Positions 1 to 7,947 of a DNA stretch of 64,000 nt are shown in pieces. Each line of letters opens with the position of its first letter. The first letter of the stretch is position 1. The translations under genes and the position numbers were made by a program. Below the pieces are notes generated by a model. It saw nothing but the letters and a program-made list of their open reading frames with translations, was not told the origin of the DNA and ran no database searches. Source of the DNA: Actinospineispora spinosispora DSM 44797 (GTDB lineage: Bacteria; Actinomycetota; Actinomycetes; Mycobacteriales; Pseudonocardiaceae); contig NZ_KE386833.1 in NCBI RefSeq assembly GCF_000429025.1, positions 262,582 to 326,581 of the forward strand, written 5' to 3'.

Positions 1-417
1 CCTGCCGAGCGTGCCTTCCTGCACGACGCTGACCACCTCGCGCCCGGCCAACGCTTCGGCGGGACTCGTGCTGACCGGTTTACCCACCTGGTCGGGCGCC
101 GGATGCGCGAGCCGGATCCCGTTGGCGTCGGTCACCACGACGAACAACGCCTCGGTCCGTCCGGTCAGCGACACGACCTCCGACTGGAGCGCACCACCCT
201 GCCGTTTCGCCGCGACCGCCGCGATCACCTCGGGGTCGCTCGCGACGACGCGTGCGATGGCCAGCGCCCGCTCCCCGTACTCGTCGGTGAGCGTGTTGCG
301 CAGCAGCCAGCCGGTCAGTGCCGCGACCAGCGCGATCAGCAGGGCGACGAGCGCGGTCTGCAACACGAAGATCTGGCGGCTGAACCGGAGCCTGCTGATG
401 ACACCCGAGCCGAGCAT
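1..417 (-). CDS. sensor histidine kinase, N-terminal part (cut by window edge)
   Basis: The first 139 codons are present; the rest lies left of the window. The protein opens MLGSGVISRLRFSRQIFVLQ, followed by one strong transmembrane segment (about residues 15-36) and the start of an extracytoplasmic sensor domain containing VVTDANGIRLAHP and GKPVST. That layout is typical of the CitA/DcuS (DpiB) family of two-component sensors for carboxylates, whose periplasmic PAS domain binds the ligand. The kinase core is not visible, so the family call rests on the N-terminus alone. It diverges from the ABC importer that starts at 565. A link between the two is only positional inference. No clear Shine-Dalgarno precedes the ATG. 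Confidence 0.7.
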   Translation of the reverse strand, partial: MLGSGVISRLRFSRQIFVLQTALVALLIALVAALTGWLLRNTLTDEYGERALAIARVVASDPEVIAAVAAKRQGGALQSEVVSLTGRTEALFVVVTDANGIRLAHPAPDQVGKPVSTSPAEALAGREVVSVVQEGTLGR

Positions 418-564
418 GGCTGCAGAACCTACTCCGCGCCGGGAGCAGAACGCGCAAAAGGTGAACAACGAGCAGAGCGGATGGAGTACGCGAAGAAGGT
501 TCCTTCGCCGGCCGGGCCGACCTAGCTTTCCCCCAACATCGAACGACGTGACGAAGGAGTCACC

Positions 565-1380
565 GTGGTCGCACCACCGGAACGCCCGCTGATCGAGCTG
601 ATCAAGGCGACGAAGCGTTTCCCGAACGGCTCCGGTGGTGTCCACACCGCCGTCCGTGACCTCGCCATGACGGTCCAGCCGGGCGAGTTCGTCTCGGTCG
701 TGGGTCCGACCGGATGTGGCAAGTCCACGACGTTGTCGCTGGTCTCCGGCCTGCAGCGAGCCTCGGCCGGTCAGGTGCTGGTCGAGGGCCGGCCGGTCAC
801 GTCGATCCCGGACGGTGTCGGGTACATGTTCCAGAGCGACGCGGTCATGCCGTGGCGGTCGGTGCTGGACAACGTGGCGTCCGGACCGAGATTCCGCGGC
901 GCGAGCAAGAAGGAGGCCCGCGAGCAGGCCACCGACTGGATCGCCAGGGTCGGCCTCGCCGGTTTCGAGAACTACTACCCGCACCAGCTCTCCGGCGGTA
1001 TGCGCAAGCGGGTCGCGCTGGCCCAGACGCTCGTCACGAACCCGCGCATCCTGCTGATGGATGAGCCGTTCTCCGCACTCGACGTGCAGACCAGGGCCAA
1101 CATGCAGGACGAGCTGCTGCGGCTGTGGGCGGGCAGCGGCGCCGCGGTGATCTTCGTGACACACGACCTGGACGAGGCCATCGCGCTCGCCGACAAGGTC
1201 GTGGTGATGACGGCGGGCCCGGCGACGGTCAAGGACGTGTTCCCGATCCCGCTGCACCGCCCCCGCGAGGTGGAGGAGCTGCGGCTGACTCCCGAGTTCG
1301 TCCAGATCTACCGGGAGGTCTGGGAGTCATTGCGTGTCGAGGTGGACAAGACGAGGCAGCGGAGCGTGGCACATGTCTGA
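565..1380 (+). CDS. ABC transporter ATP-binding protein, nitrate/sulfonate/taurine type
   Basis: 271 aa, GTG start with GAAGGAG seven nt upstream. It should power import of a small oxyanion or organic solute with the permease and binding protein downstream. Visible motifs: Walker A GPTGCGKST (residues 47-55), signature LSGGMRKRVALAQ (about 143-155), Walker B ILLMDEPFSALD and the H-loop in VTHDLDEAIALADKV. The SsuB/TauB/NrtD assignment follows from overall pattern and from its NMT1/SsuA-like partner. The substrate cannot be read from sequence: no sulfonatase, nitrate reductase or thiamine gene is adjacent. The 3' end overlaps the permease start by 8 nt, so the two are translationally coupled. 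Confidence 0.9.
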   Translation: MVAPPERPLIELIKATKRFPNGSGGVHTAVRDLAMTVQPGEFVSVVGPTGCGKSTTLSLVSGLQRASAGQVLVEGRPVTSIPDGVGYMFQSDAVMPWRSVLDNVASGPRFRGASKKEAREQATDWIARVGLAGFENYYPHQLSGGMRKRVALAQTLVTNPRILLMDEPFSALDVQTRANMQDELLRLWAGSGAAVIFVTHDLDEAIALADKVVVMTAGPATVKDVFPIPLHRPREVEELRLTPEFVQIYREVWESLRVEVDKTRQRSVAHV

Positions 1381-2251
1381 GACGACGGTAGCGAGCGCCG
1401 CGGTCCCGGTCGCGGAGACCGAACAACAGATCCTCGCCGGAGTGCGGCGCGGCCAGCAGCGCCATCGGCGCAACACCTGGCTGTCCCGGCTGGCGATCAT
1501 CGTGGTCTGGCTGGGCAGCTGGGAACTGGTCGTCGGCCTCGGCTGGATCGACCACTTCTTCTACTCGCGGCCGTCGGAGATCTGGGCGCGGCTGGTCGAG
1601 TGGTTCGCCACCGGGACCGACTACGGCTCGATCTGGCTGCACATCGGGATCACGGTCGAGGAAGCGGTGATCGGGTTCCTGCTCGGCACCGTGGCCGGCG
1701 TGATCCTGGGTGTGCTGCTCGGACGCAGCCAGTACCTGGCCGACGTGTTGGCGCCGTTCATCAAGGGCGTCAATGCCGTGCCGCGCATCGTGCTGGCCTC
1801 GCTGTTCGTCATCTGGTTCGGCTTCGGGCTGGAGTCGAAGGTGGCGACGGTGTTCGTGCTGGTGTTCTTCGCGGTGTTCTTCAACGCGTTCACCGGTGCT
1901 CGCGAGGTGGACCGCAACCTGATCGACAACGCCCGCATCCTCGGCGCCGGTCGGACGCAGGTACTGGGCAGCATCGTGCTGCCGAGCGCCACGTCCTGGA
2001 TCCTGTCCTCGCTGCACACCGCGTTCGGCTTCGCGCTGATCGGCGCGGTGGTCGGCGAGTACACCGGTGCCCAGGCCGGTATCGGGTTCCTGATCTCCAA
2101 TGCGCAGGGCACGTTCGACACGGCGGGTGTGTTCGCCGGAATGATCATCATCACCGTGGTCGCGCTGGTCGCGGAGTGGGGCATCGGGTGGCTGGAAAGC
2201 AGGCTGCTGCGGTGGCGACCGACCGTCAACACGTCGGCCGCCGGGATCTGA
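1373..2251 (+). CDS. ABC transporter permease, SsuC/TauC type
   Basis: 292 aa. The ATG at 1373 lies inside the end of the ATPase gene and is preferred over upstream in-frame starts because the sequence before it is plainly ATPase coding. A hydrophilic N-terminus (about 40 residues) is followed by roughly six transmembrane helices. The loop near residues 185-215 has the binding-protein-dependent permease EAA-type pattern (DNARILGAGRTQVLGSIVLP), which contacts the ATPase. Second gene of a three-gene importer operon; the lipoprotein gene starts 10 nt after its stop. Confidence 0.88.
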   Translation: MSETTVASAAVPVAETEQQILAGVRRGQQRHRRNTWLSRLAIIVVWLGSWELVVGLGWIDHFFYSRPSEIWARLVEWFATGTDYGSIWLHIGITVEEAVIGFLLGTVAGVILGVLLGRSQYLADVLAPFIKGVNAVPRIVLASLFVIWFGFGLESKVATVFVLVFFAVFFNAFTGAREVDRNLIDNARILGAGRTQVLGSIVLPSATSWILSSLHTAFGFALIGAVVGEYTGAQAGIGFLISNAQGTFDTAGVFAGMIIITVVALVAEWGIGWLESRLLRWRPTVNTSAAGI

Positions 2252-2261
2252 GGTCGACTCC

Positions 2262-3305
2262 ATGAGACGCGTATCCCGCATCCTGTGCATCGCCGTCGTG
2301 GCGATCCTCGCGGTGGCCGGACTGACCGGGTGCCGTGACTCGCGCACCCTCAGCACGGGTCCGGACGGCACGCCGCGGATCACCCTGATGGTCGGCGGGC
2401 TCAACAAGGTCATCTACCTGCCGGCGATGCTGACCCAGCAGCTCGGCGGGTTCGCCCGCCAAGGTCTCGACGTGCAACTGCTCGACCAGGCCTCCGGCGC
2501 GAACGCCGAGACGGCGTTGCTGTCCGGGCAGGTACAGGCGGTCGTCGGGTTCTACGACCACACGCTGGACCTGCAGGCCAGGCAGCAGTGCATCACCAGC
2601 GTGGTGCAGATGGCGAACATCCCCGGCGAGGTGGTGATGGTCGGCAGCAAGCACGCTGATCAGATCCGGAGTGCGGCCGACTTCCGGGGCCGCAAGATGG
2701 GCATCACGTCGCTGGGTTCGTCGACGGACTTCCTGACCAAGGCACTCGCGGCCAACGCGGGCGTCGGAACGGCGGACTTCACCCCGGTCAAGGTGGGCGC
2801 CGGTCAGACGTTCATCGCCGGTCTGAACAACGGCGGCATCGACGCCGGCATGACGACCGATCCGACCGTGGCCCAGCTCGTGCAGACCGGCCAGGGCAAG
2901 GTCCTCTACGACATGCGGACCGAGCAGGGCACCCGGGACGCTCTCGGCGGGCTGTACCCGGCGACCTCGCTGTACATGAGCTGTTCGATCGTGGACCGCT
3001 ATCCCGAGGTGGCACAGAAGCTGGCGACCGCGTTCGTGGAGACGCTGCGCTGGATCCACCAGCACAACCCTGAGCAGATCGCGGCGGCGATGCCGGCCAG
3101 CTACGACGGCGGCAACCGGGCGCTGTACGTGGAGTCGATCAAGGACAGCATCGGGATGTTCAACGCCGACGGTCGCATGAGCCAGGAGGGCGCCCAGAAC
3201 GTCCTGAAGGTCCTGTCCGGCTTCTCGAAGAACGTCCAACGCCACAAGGACCGAATCAACCTGACCCGCAGCTACACAACAAAATTCGTGGAACAAGCCC
3301 AGTAG
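2262..3305 (+). CDS. ABC transporter substrate-binding lipoprotein, SsuA/NMT1-like
   Basis: 347 aa. A lipoprotein signal peptide ends in the lipobox LTGC with Cys24 as lipidation site, so it is anchored to the outer face of the membrane. The mature part matches the NMT1/SsuA binding-protein fold: KVIYLPAMLTQQLGGFARQG near the start, then SGQVQAVVGFYDHT and the mid-protein GRKMGITSLGSSTDFLTKAL. It delivers ligand to the permease upstream. The ligand is unknown; the family covers sulfonates, nitrate, thiamine precursors and aromatics. Last gene of its operon, followed by a strong hairpin. Confidence 0.88.
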   Translation: MRRVSRILCIAVVAILAVAGLTGCRDSRTLSTGPDGTPRITLMVGGLNKVIYLPAMLTQQLGGFARQGLDVQLLDQASGANAETALLSGQVQAVVGFYDHTLDLQARQQCITSVVQMANIPGEVVMVGSKHADQIRSAADFRGRKMGITSLGSSTDFLTKALAANAGVGTADFTPVKVGAGQTFIAGLNNGGIDAGMTTDPTVAQLVQTGQGKVLYDMRTEQGTRDALGGLYPATSLYMSCSIVDRYPEVAQKLATAFVETLRWIHQHNPEQIAAAMPASYDGGNRALYVESIKDSIGMFNADGRMSQEGAQNVLKVLSGFSKNVQRHKDRINLTRSYTTKFVEQAQ

Positions 3306-3312
3306 CCGAGTA

Positions 3313-3378
3313 GCCCCAACTACCCGTGAGTGGCGAGTGGTCTCAGAGGACCACTCGCCACTCACGGCTACTTGGGGC
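3313..3378. terminator. hairpin between convergent genes (CGTGAGTG family)
   Basis: A 30-bp stem with two mismatches. The inner 19 bp (CCGTGAGTGGCGAGTGGTC, 3324-3342, paired with 3349-3367) are perfect; outer arms are GCCCCAACTA and its near-complement at 3368-3378. It sits between the stop of the binding protein (+) and the stop of the PheC-like gene (-), so it could end transcription from both sides. It has no T-run. One of several such elements here. Confidence 0.7.
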
Positions 3379-3522
3379 ACACACAGGCCTTCCGCGCGCC
3401 GCGCAGAGCGTCGTTCGCTCTGCGAAGCCGAACTCCCGACCCGGTTTCTTGATCACCACGGTGTGGTGGCTGATTTTTCGCCTGAAAACAGCCACCAGGC
3501 CGTGGTGATCATGAACGGGACG

Positions 3523-4326
3523 TCAGCCGGTCCAGGGTTTGGCGAAGCGCTGGTAGGTGCCGTTGCCCAGGGCCAGGCGCAGCCACTCGTTCACCCACTG
3601 CTGGAAGACGACGTCGCCCCGGGGGAGCAGGTAGGCCTTCGGGCCGAAGTCCAGCGGCTTGTCCGGGTTCACCGGGCACAGCTCGGGGTGCTGCTTGGAC
3701 TGGTAGCGCGTCTCGCTGGCGTCGGTGATCATCAGATCGGCCTTGCCCTGCAGCAGCTGGTCGAAGATCGTGTTGTTGTCCGGGTGCGGCACGATCGTCG
3801 CCTTCTTGAGGTGCGACCGGGCGAAGTCGTTGTTGGTGCCACCCGGGTTCACCACGACCCGGACACCGGGGCGGTCGATCATGTCGAGGTTCTGGAACTT
3901 CGACACGGAGCTGCACCGCGTGATCGGCGCCTTGCCGTCCATCAGGTACGGGTCGCTGTAGGACGCGATCTTGGCGCGGCTCGTGGTGACCGACACCCCG
4001 CCCATCGCGATGTCACAGCGTTGCGCACTCAGGTCGCCCGCCAGGTTCGCCCAGGTCGTCGGGACGATCGTGAGCTTCACCCCGAGCTTCTGGGCCATGT
4101 CGCCTGCCATGTCGATGTCGATACCGGACCAGCGGTCGGTCTTCGGGTCGCGGTAGGTGAACGGCCGGTAGTCGCCGGTGCTGCACACCCGCAACTCGCC
4201 GTGCTGGGACACCAGGTCCAGCGTGCTCGGCGGCGGTGTGTACGGCTCGGGGAACGCCGGCTTCTTCGCACAGCCGGCCACGATCAGCATCAGCAACGCC
4301 GACGCAAGGACGCTCGCGGCTCTCAT
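3523..4326 (-). CDS. PheC-like (cyclohexadienyl dehydratase/SBP family 3) lipoprotein
   Basis: 267 aa from the ATG at 4326, which has GGAG seven nt upstream; a longer in-frame ATG at 4350 lacks one. A short signal ends in the lipobox VAGC (Cys19). The mature domain has the family-3 solute-binding fold but specifically resembles periplasmic cyclohexadienyl dehydratase PheC: RVCSTGDYRPFTYRD, GIDIDMAGDMAQKLGVK, CDIAMGGVSVT, GVRVVVNPGGTN and TDASETRYQSKQHPELC. In the last motif the Glu matches the catalytic acid of PheC as I remember it. It may dehydrate prephenate or arogenate outside the membrane, or be an amino-acid binding protein. No permease or ATPase is adjacent, which weakens the transporter reading. 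Confidence 0.75.
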   Translation of the reverse strand: MRAASVLASALLMLIVAGCAKKPAFPEPYTPPPSTLDLVSQHGELRVCSTGDYRPFTYRDPKTDRWSGIDIDMAGDMAQKLGVKLTIVPTTWANLAGDLSAQRCDIAMGGVSVTTSRAKIASYSDPYLMDGKAPITRCSSVSKFQNLDMIDRPGVRVVVNPGGTNNDFARSHLKKATIVPHPDNNTIFDQLLQGKADLMITDASETRYQSKQHPELCPVNPDKPLDFGPKAYLLPRGDVVFQQWVNEWLRLALGNGTYQRFAKPWTG

Positions 4327-4483
4327 CGTTCTCCGCCAGCTGCGTGGCATACCCGGGACCCCTCGTTCAGTTCTTCGTACAGTTCTCCCGGCCTCGGCAA
4401 CGAGACACGGACCGCAGCTACGGTGCCACAGTCGACATCACTCACAGTTCGCGGGCGGGTTTCCAACGCGTAAGTTGGGATGC

Positions 4484-5722
4484 ATGCAGACCTGGTCATC
4501 CACCCCGTTGCCCTCGGTCCCCGGATCCGGCCCACCGCTGAGGCTGTTCGATACCGCGACCGGCGAGATCCGTCCCACAACGCCCGGCGCAACGGCCCGG
4601 ATGTACGTCTGCGGCATCACCCCCTACGACGCCACGCACCTCGGACACGCCGCGACATACCTCGCGTTCGACCTGGTGAACCGGGTGTGGCGGGACTCCG
4701 GCCACGACGTGCTCTACGTCCAGAACGTGACCGACATCGACGAACCGCTGCTGGAGCGCGCCCAGCGGGACCAGGACGACTGGGTCGTTCTCGGTATGCG
4801 GGAAACAGCGCTGTTCCGGGAGGACATGGAGTCGCTGCGGGTCCTGCCGCCGCAGCACTACATCGGCGCGGTCGAGGCCATGTCGGAGATCAGCGAGCTG
4901 GTCGCCAAGCTGCTCGCCTCCGGCGCTGCCTACCGCATCGACGACCCCGAGTACCCGGACGTCTACTTCGACAGCGCGGCGACCCGCGAGTTCGGCTACG
5001 AGTCCGGCTACGACGAGCAGACCATGCGCACGCTCTCGGCGGAGCGCGGTGGCGACCCGCAGCGGCCCGGCAAGCGCAACCCGGTCGACGCCCTGCTGTG
5101 GCGCATGGCGCGCGAGGGTGAGCCGTCCTGGGACAGCGAGCTCGGCCAGGGCCGCCCGGGATGGCACGTCGAGTGCACGGCGATCGCGCTGAACCGGCTC
5201 GGTTCGCAGATCGACGTGCAGGGCGGCGGGTCGGACCTGATCTTCCCGCACCACGAGTTCGGCGCGGCACACGCGGAGGCGTCGACCGGCGTCCACCCGT
5301 TCGCCCGGCACTACTGTCACGCCGGGATGATCGCCCTCGACGGCGAGAAGATGTCGAAGTCGAAGGGCAACCTGGTCTTCGTCTCGAAGCTGCGTGCCGA
5401 CGGCGTCGACCCGGCCGCAGTGCGCCTCGCGCTGCTGGCCGGGCACTGGCGCTCCGACCGGTCCTGGGAGACCGAGCTGCTGCGCGACGCCGAGGCCAGG
5501 CTGGCGTCGTGGCGAGAAGCGGCCAACCTGGACGCCGGACCGCCCGCCGAGGACACCGTCCTACGTCTGCGCACGCACCTCGCCGACGACCTGGACAGCC
5601 CGAAGGCCCTGGCCGCGGTCGACGCGTGGGCACGCGAGGCCCGCGAGCGCCGAGGCCGCGACGAGCAGGCTCCCGCCCTGATCAGGACCGCCGTCGACGC
5701 GCTGCTCGGCGTAGCCCTGTAA
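4484..5722 (+). CDS. mshC: L-cysteine:1D-myo-inosityl 2-amino-2-deoxyglucopyranoside ligase (mycothiol synthesis)
   Basis: 412 aa. It joins cysteine to GlcN-Ins using ATP, the third step of mycothiol synthesis. It is a cysteinyl-tRNA synthetase relative: YVCGITPYDATHLGHA holds the zinc-ligand Cys and the HIGH-type motif, GWHVECTAIAL holds further zinc ligands, and EKMSKSKGN is the KMSKS loop. It lacks the C-terminal tRNA-binding domain, as expected for MshC. I chose the ATG at 4484 (MQTWSSTPLPSVPG), matching the usual family length. There is no Shine-Dalgarno, but TAAGTT ends 7 nt before the ATG, suggesting a leaderless message. The same region of M. tuberculosis carries mshC (Rv2130c). Confidence 0.95.
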   Translation: MQTWSSTPLPSVPGSGPPLRLFDTATGEIRPTTPGATARMYVCGITPYDATHLGHAATYLAFDLVNRVWRDSGHDVLYVQNVTDIDEPLLERAQRDQDDWVVLGMRETALFREDMESLRVLPPQHYIGAVEAMSEISELVAKLLASGAAYRIDDPEYPDVYFDSAATREFGYESGYDEQTMRTLSAERGGDPQRPGKRNPVDALLWRMAREGEPSWDSELGQGRPGWHVECTAIALNRLGSQIDVQGGGSDLIFPHHEFGAAHAEASTGVHPFARHYCHAGMIALDGEKMSKSKGNLVFVSKLRADGVDPAAVRLALLAGHWRSDRSWETELLRDAEARLASWREAANLDAGPPAEDTVLRLRTHLADDLDSPKALAAVDAWAREARERRGRDEQAPALIRTAVDALLGVAL

Positions 5723-5723
5723 C

Positions 5724-5773
5724 CACCCGTGAGTGGCGAGTGGTCTCCTGGGACCACTCGCCACTCACGGGTG
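5724..5773. terminator. hairpin between convergent genes (CGTGAGTG family)
   Basis: Perfect 22-bp stem: the left arm from 5724 begins CACCCGTGAGTGGCGAG and the complementary arm runs 5752-5773 around a 6-nt loop. It begins one base after the mshC stop and ends two bases before the stop of the FMN reductase gene. The inner 19 bp are the same sequence as in the hairpin at 3324-3367, so these are two copies of one element. Confidence 0.72.
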
Positions 5774-5775
5774 TT

Positions 5776-6306
5776 CTAGGTGCCGTAGGGGTGTTCGGTG
5801 CGGGCCGTCCGCAGCGCGCGGCCCCACCAGAGCAGCTGGTCGAGCAGGGCCGTCGCCGCCGTGTTCGGACCCGTCGGATCGTGTGGCTCGCCGTCGGCGT
5901 CGAACTGGCCGTGCGCCATGTGGAAGCTGGCGGTCTCCCGCACGGTCACCGTATGCAGCTCCGCGAAGACCACCCGCAGCGGTTCGATCGCCCGCAGGCC
6001 ACCGGAGAGCCCGCCGTAGCTGACGAACCCGACGGGCTTGGCCTGCCACTCCTTGCCGACGCCGTCGATCGCTGACTTCAACGGCCCCGGGTAGCTGTGG
6101 TTGTACTCAGGGGTGACCACGACGACGGCATCCGCCGCGCCGATCCGTCCGCTGAGGTCGGGTGGCCCGTCCGCGAGGTCGAGCACACCTACCCCGAACT
6201 CGGCCCGTCGCTGCGCGCGGCGGACGAACCAGTCCGCGACGACCGGCCCGAACCGCCCTTCTCTGACGCTGCCGATGATGACTTCCAGTTGAATCGGTTC
6301 GCTCAT
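5776..6306 (-). CDS. NADPH-dependent FMN reductase family protein
   Basis: 176 aa flavodoxin-like reductase. The N-terminal VIIGSVREGRFGPVVADWF is the phosphate-binding loop of the NADPH-dependent FMN reductase family, and VVVTPEYNHSYPGPLKSAID is the typical flavin-contact segment. Such enzymes reduce FMN, quinones or azo compounds with NADPH. It diverges from a SoxR-type regulator, and its promoter has the classic SoxR arrangement (see 6307-6354), so I infer redox-stress induction. The ATG has no Shine-Dalgarno and lies 7 nt from the -10 hexamer; the mRNA is probably leaderless. Confidence 0.9.
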   Translation of the reverse strand: MSEPIQLEVIIGSVREGRFGPVVADWFVRRAQRRAEFGVGVLDLADGPPDLSGRIGAADAVVVVTPEYNHSYPGPLKSAIDGVGKEWQAKPVGFVSYGGLSGGLRAIEPLRVVFAELHTVTVRETASFHMAHGQFDADGEPHDPTGPNTAATALLDQLLWWGRALRTARTEHPYGT

Positions 6307-6354
6307 GAGGCAGACCGTAAAACCTCAATAAATATTCAGGTCAAGTCCTTGACC
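6307..6354 (-). promoter_or_regulatory. SoxR-box promoter of the FMN reductase gene
   Basis: On the minus strand, -35 TTGACC (6344-6339) and -10 TACGGT (6319-6314) are separated by 19 bp, the long spacer characteristic of MerR/SoxR-activated promoters. The spacer holds an 18-bp near-dyad, CCTCAATAAATATTCAGG (6323-6340), which matches the E. coli SoxR box at 12 of 18 positions including both CCT/AGG ends. The predicted start site falls at or next to the ATG. A second TTGACC for the opposite direction (6349-6354) makes the perfect palindrome GGTCAAGTCCTTGACC out of two back-to-back -35 boxes. Confidence 0.65.
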
Positions 6355-6408
6355 GCGCTCCGCCGCCTCCGGTAAACCAGAACCAACGTTGAGATCAGAG
6401 GTGGCGTA

Positions 6409-6879
6409 ATGCGGCATGCCGAGTGGAACCAGGTCGAGCTGACAGTCGGCCAGCTCGCCGAACGCAGCGGCGTCGCGATCTCCGCGCTGCACTTCTACGA
6501 GCGCCAAGGCCTCATCCACAGCCGGCGGACCTCGGGCAACCAGCGACGCTACCGCCGCGAGACACTTCGACGCATCGCGTTGGTGAAGATCGCGCAGCGG
6601 GTCGGCATCCCACTGGCTGAGGTGCGCGCGGCACTGGACGAGCTGCCGAACAACCGCATGCCCACCCGCGCCGACTGGGAGCGGCTGTCCCAGCAGTGGC
6701 ACGACGAGCTGGAGCTGCGCATCAAACACCTGGAGCAGCTGCGTGACAAGTTCACCGACTGCGTCGGCTGCGGATGCCTGTCCATCGACCGGTGCCGCAT
6801 GGCGAACCCGTACGACGAGCTCGCCGACCACGGCGCCGGTCCACGCAGGCTGCTGGAGCGGTCAGCACCGAAGTGCTGA
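6409..6879 (+). CDS. soxR: SoxR-type MerR-family redox regulator with [2Fe-2S] ligands
   Basis: 156 aa. An N-terminal MerR helix-turn-helix (VGQLAERSGVAISALHFYERQGLI, about residues 13-36) is followed by a dimerisation helix and the cluster motif CVGCGCLSIDRC (C-x2-C-x-C-x5-C, about residues 123-134). This is the diagnostic SoxR iron-sulfur site, oxidised by redox-cycling compounds or superoxide. In actinomycetes SoxR usually controls a handful of oxidoreductases, not a soxS gene; the divergent FMN reductase fits that. ATG at 6409 with AGAGGTGG upstream. Stops 10 bp from the end of the PAC2 gene with no hairpin between. Confidence 0.93.
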   Translation: MRHAEWNQVELTVGQLAERSGVAISALHFYERQGLIHSRRTSGNQRRYRRETLRRIALVKIAQRVGIPLAEVRAALDELPNNRMPTRADWERLSQQWHDELELRIKHLEQLRDKFTDCVGCGCLSIDRCRMANPYDELADHGAGPRRLLERSAPKC

Positions 6880-6889
6880 CCGCGTCCCG

Positions 6890-7834
6890 CTAGTGGCTGC
6901 GACCGCCGGCGCGGCCGGGACCGTTCGGCCCGCCGCCCCTGCGACGCAGGTACCGCTCGAAATCGGCCGCGATCGACTCGCCGGAGGTCTCCGGCATGGT
7001 CGTCTCTGACTCCGTGCGCTCCTCCAGCGAACGCACGTACTCGCGGACCTCGTCGTCGGCATCGGCCATCTCGCTGACCGTCCGCTCCCACGACTCGGCC
7101 TGCTCCGGCAGGCCGCCCAGCGGCACCTCGATGTCCAGAACCTCCTCGACCCGGTGCAGCAGCGCGACCGCCGCCTTCGGGTCGGGTGCCTGCGACACGT
7201 AGTGCGGCACGGCCGCCCAGAACGCGATCGCCGGGATGCCGGCGCGCACACACAGGTCCTGGAACACCCCGACGACACCCGTGGTGCCCTTGTAGCGCGA
7301 GGTCTCCAGCCCGAACCGGGCCGCGGACTCCGCGTCGTACGCGGACCCGCTCACCGGCACCGGACGCGTGTGCGGGGTGTCGGTCAGCAGCGCACCGAGC
7401 GTGATGACCGTCGTCGCCCCGACCTTCTCCAGGTAGGTCAGGAGCTCGGCGCAGAAGCCACGCCACCGCATGTTCGGTTCGATACCCCGGATCAGCACGA
7501 CGTCGTGCTCGGCGCCAGGGGGACGGCACACGGATAACCGGGTGGTCGGCCATTCGATCCGTCGGGTGATCCCGTCCACCAGCTGGACTGTGGGACGAGT
7601 CACCTGAAAGTCGTAGTAGTTGTCCGGGTCCATGGCCGCCAGTGGTGTGGCATCCCAGCTCAGCTCGAGGTGTTCCAGCGCGGTACTGGCCGCGTCACCG
7701 GCGTCGTTCCACCCCTCGAAAGCGGCCACCACCACGGGTTGGAGCAGCCTGGGCGGCTCTCCATCGGTCAGGTTGTCGGCTTCATGCCAGGACAACGAGA
7801 CCGCGTCGGGCTCCCTCGGCTCGCGATCGCTCAT
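6890..7834 (-). CDS. PAC2 family protein
   Basis: 314 aa, related to the proteasome assembly chaperone 2 fold and to M. tuberculosis Rv2125. VVAAFEGWNDAGDAAS near the start, IRGIEPNMRWRGFCAELL and FWAAVPHYVSQAPDPKAA are conserved in actinobacterial PAC2 proteins. The C-terminal ~40 residues are Gly/Arg-rich and probably disordered. Biochemical role unknown. Position near metH and the proteasome locus is conserved, which tempts a link to proteasome assembly, but no direct evidence is visible. TAGGCT lies 6 nt before the ATG with no Shine-Dalgarno, suggesting a leaderless start. Confidence 0.85.
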   Translation of the reverse strand: MSDREPREPDAVSLSWHEADNLTDGEPPRLLQPVVVAAFEGWNDAGDAASTALEHLELSWDATPLAAMDPDNYYDFQVTRPTVQLVDGITRRIEWPTTRLSVCRPPGAEHDVVLIRGIEPNMRWRGFCAELLTYLEKVGATTVITLGALLTDTPHTRPVPVSGSAYDAESAARFGLETSRYKGTTGVVGVFQDLCVRAGIPAIAFWAAVPHYVSQAPDPKAAVALLHRVEEVLDIEVPLGGLPEQAESWERTVSEMADADDEVREYVRSLEERTESETTMPETSGESIAADFERYLRRRGGGPNGPGRAGGRSH

Positions 7835-7947
7835 CGGCTCAGCCTACGGCCGGGGCCCGGTTTACGACGGGTGGACGTGCCCAACGGGTGTCTATGAGGT
7901 CGTTATCGGATCCGGCTGGTCTGTTCGGACGACTATTCTTGGCGACC

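Noticed and set aside
7835..7947. Cobalamin or SAM riboswitch before metH
   Set aside because: The leader is 113 bp, shows no B12-box or SAM-I core, and the start appears leaderless.
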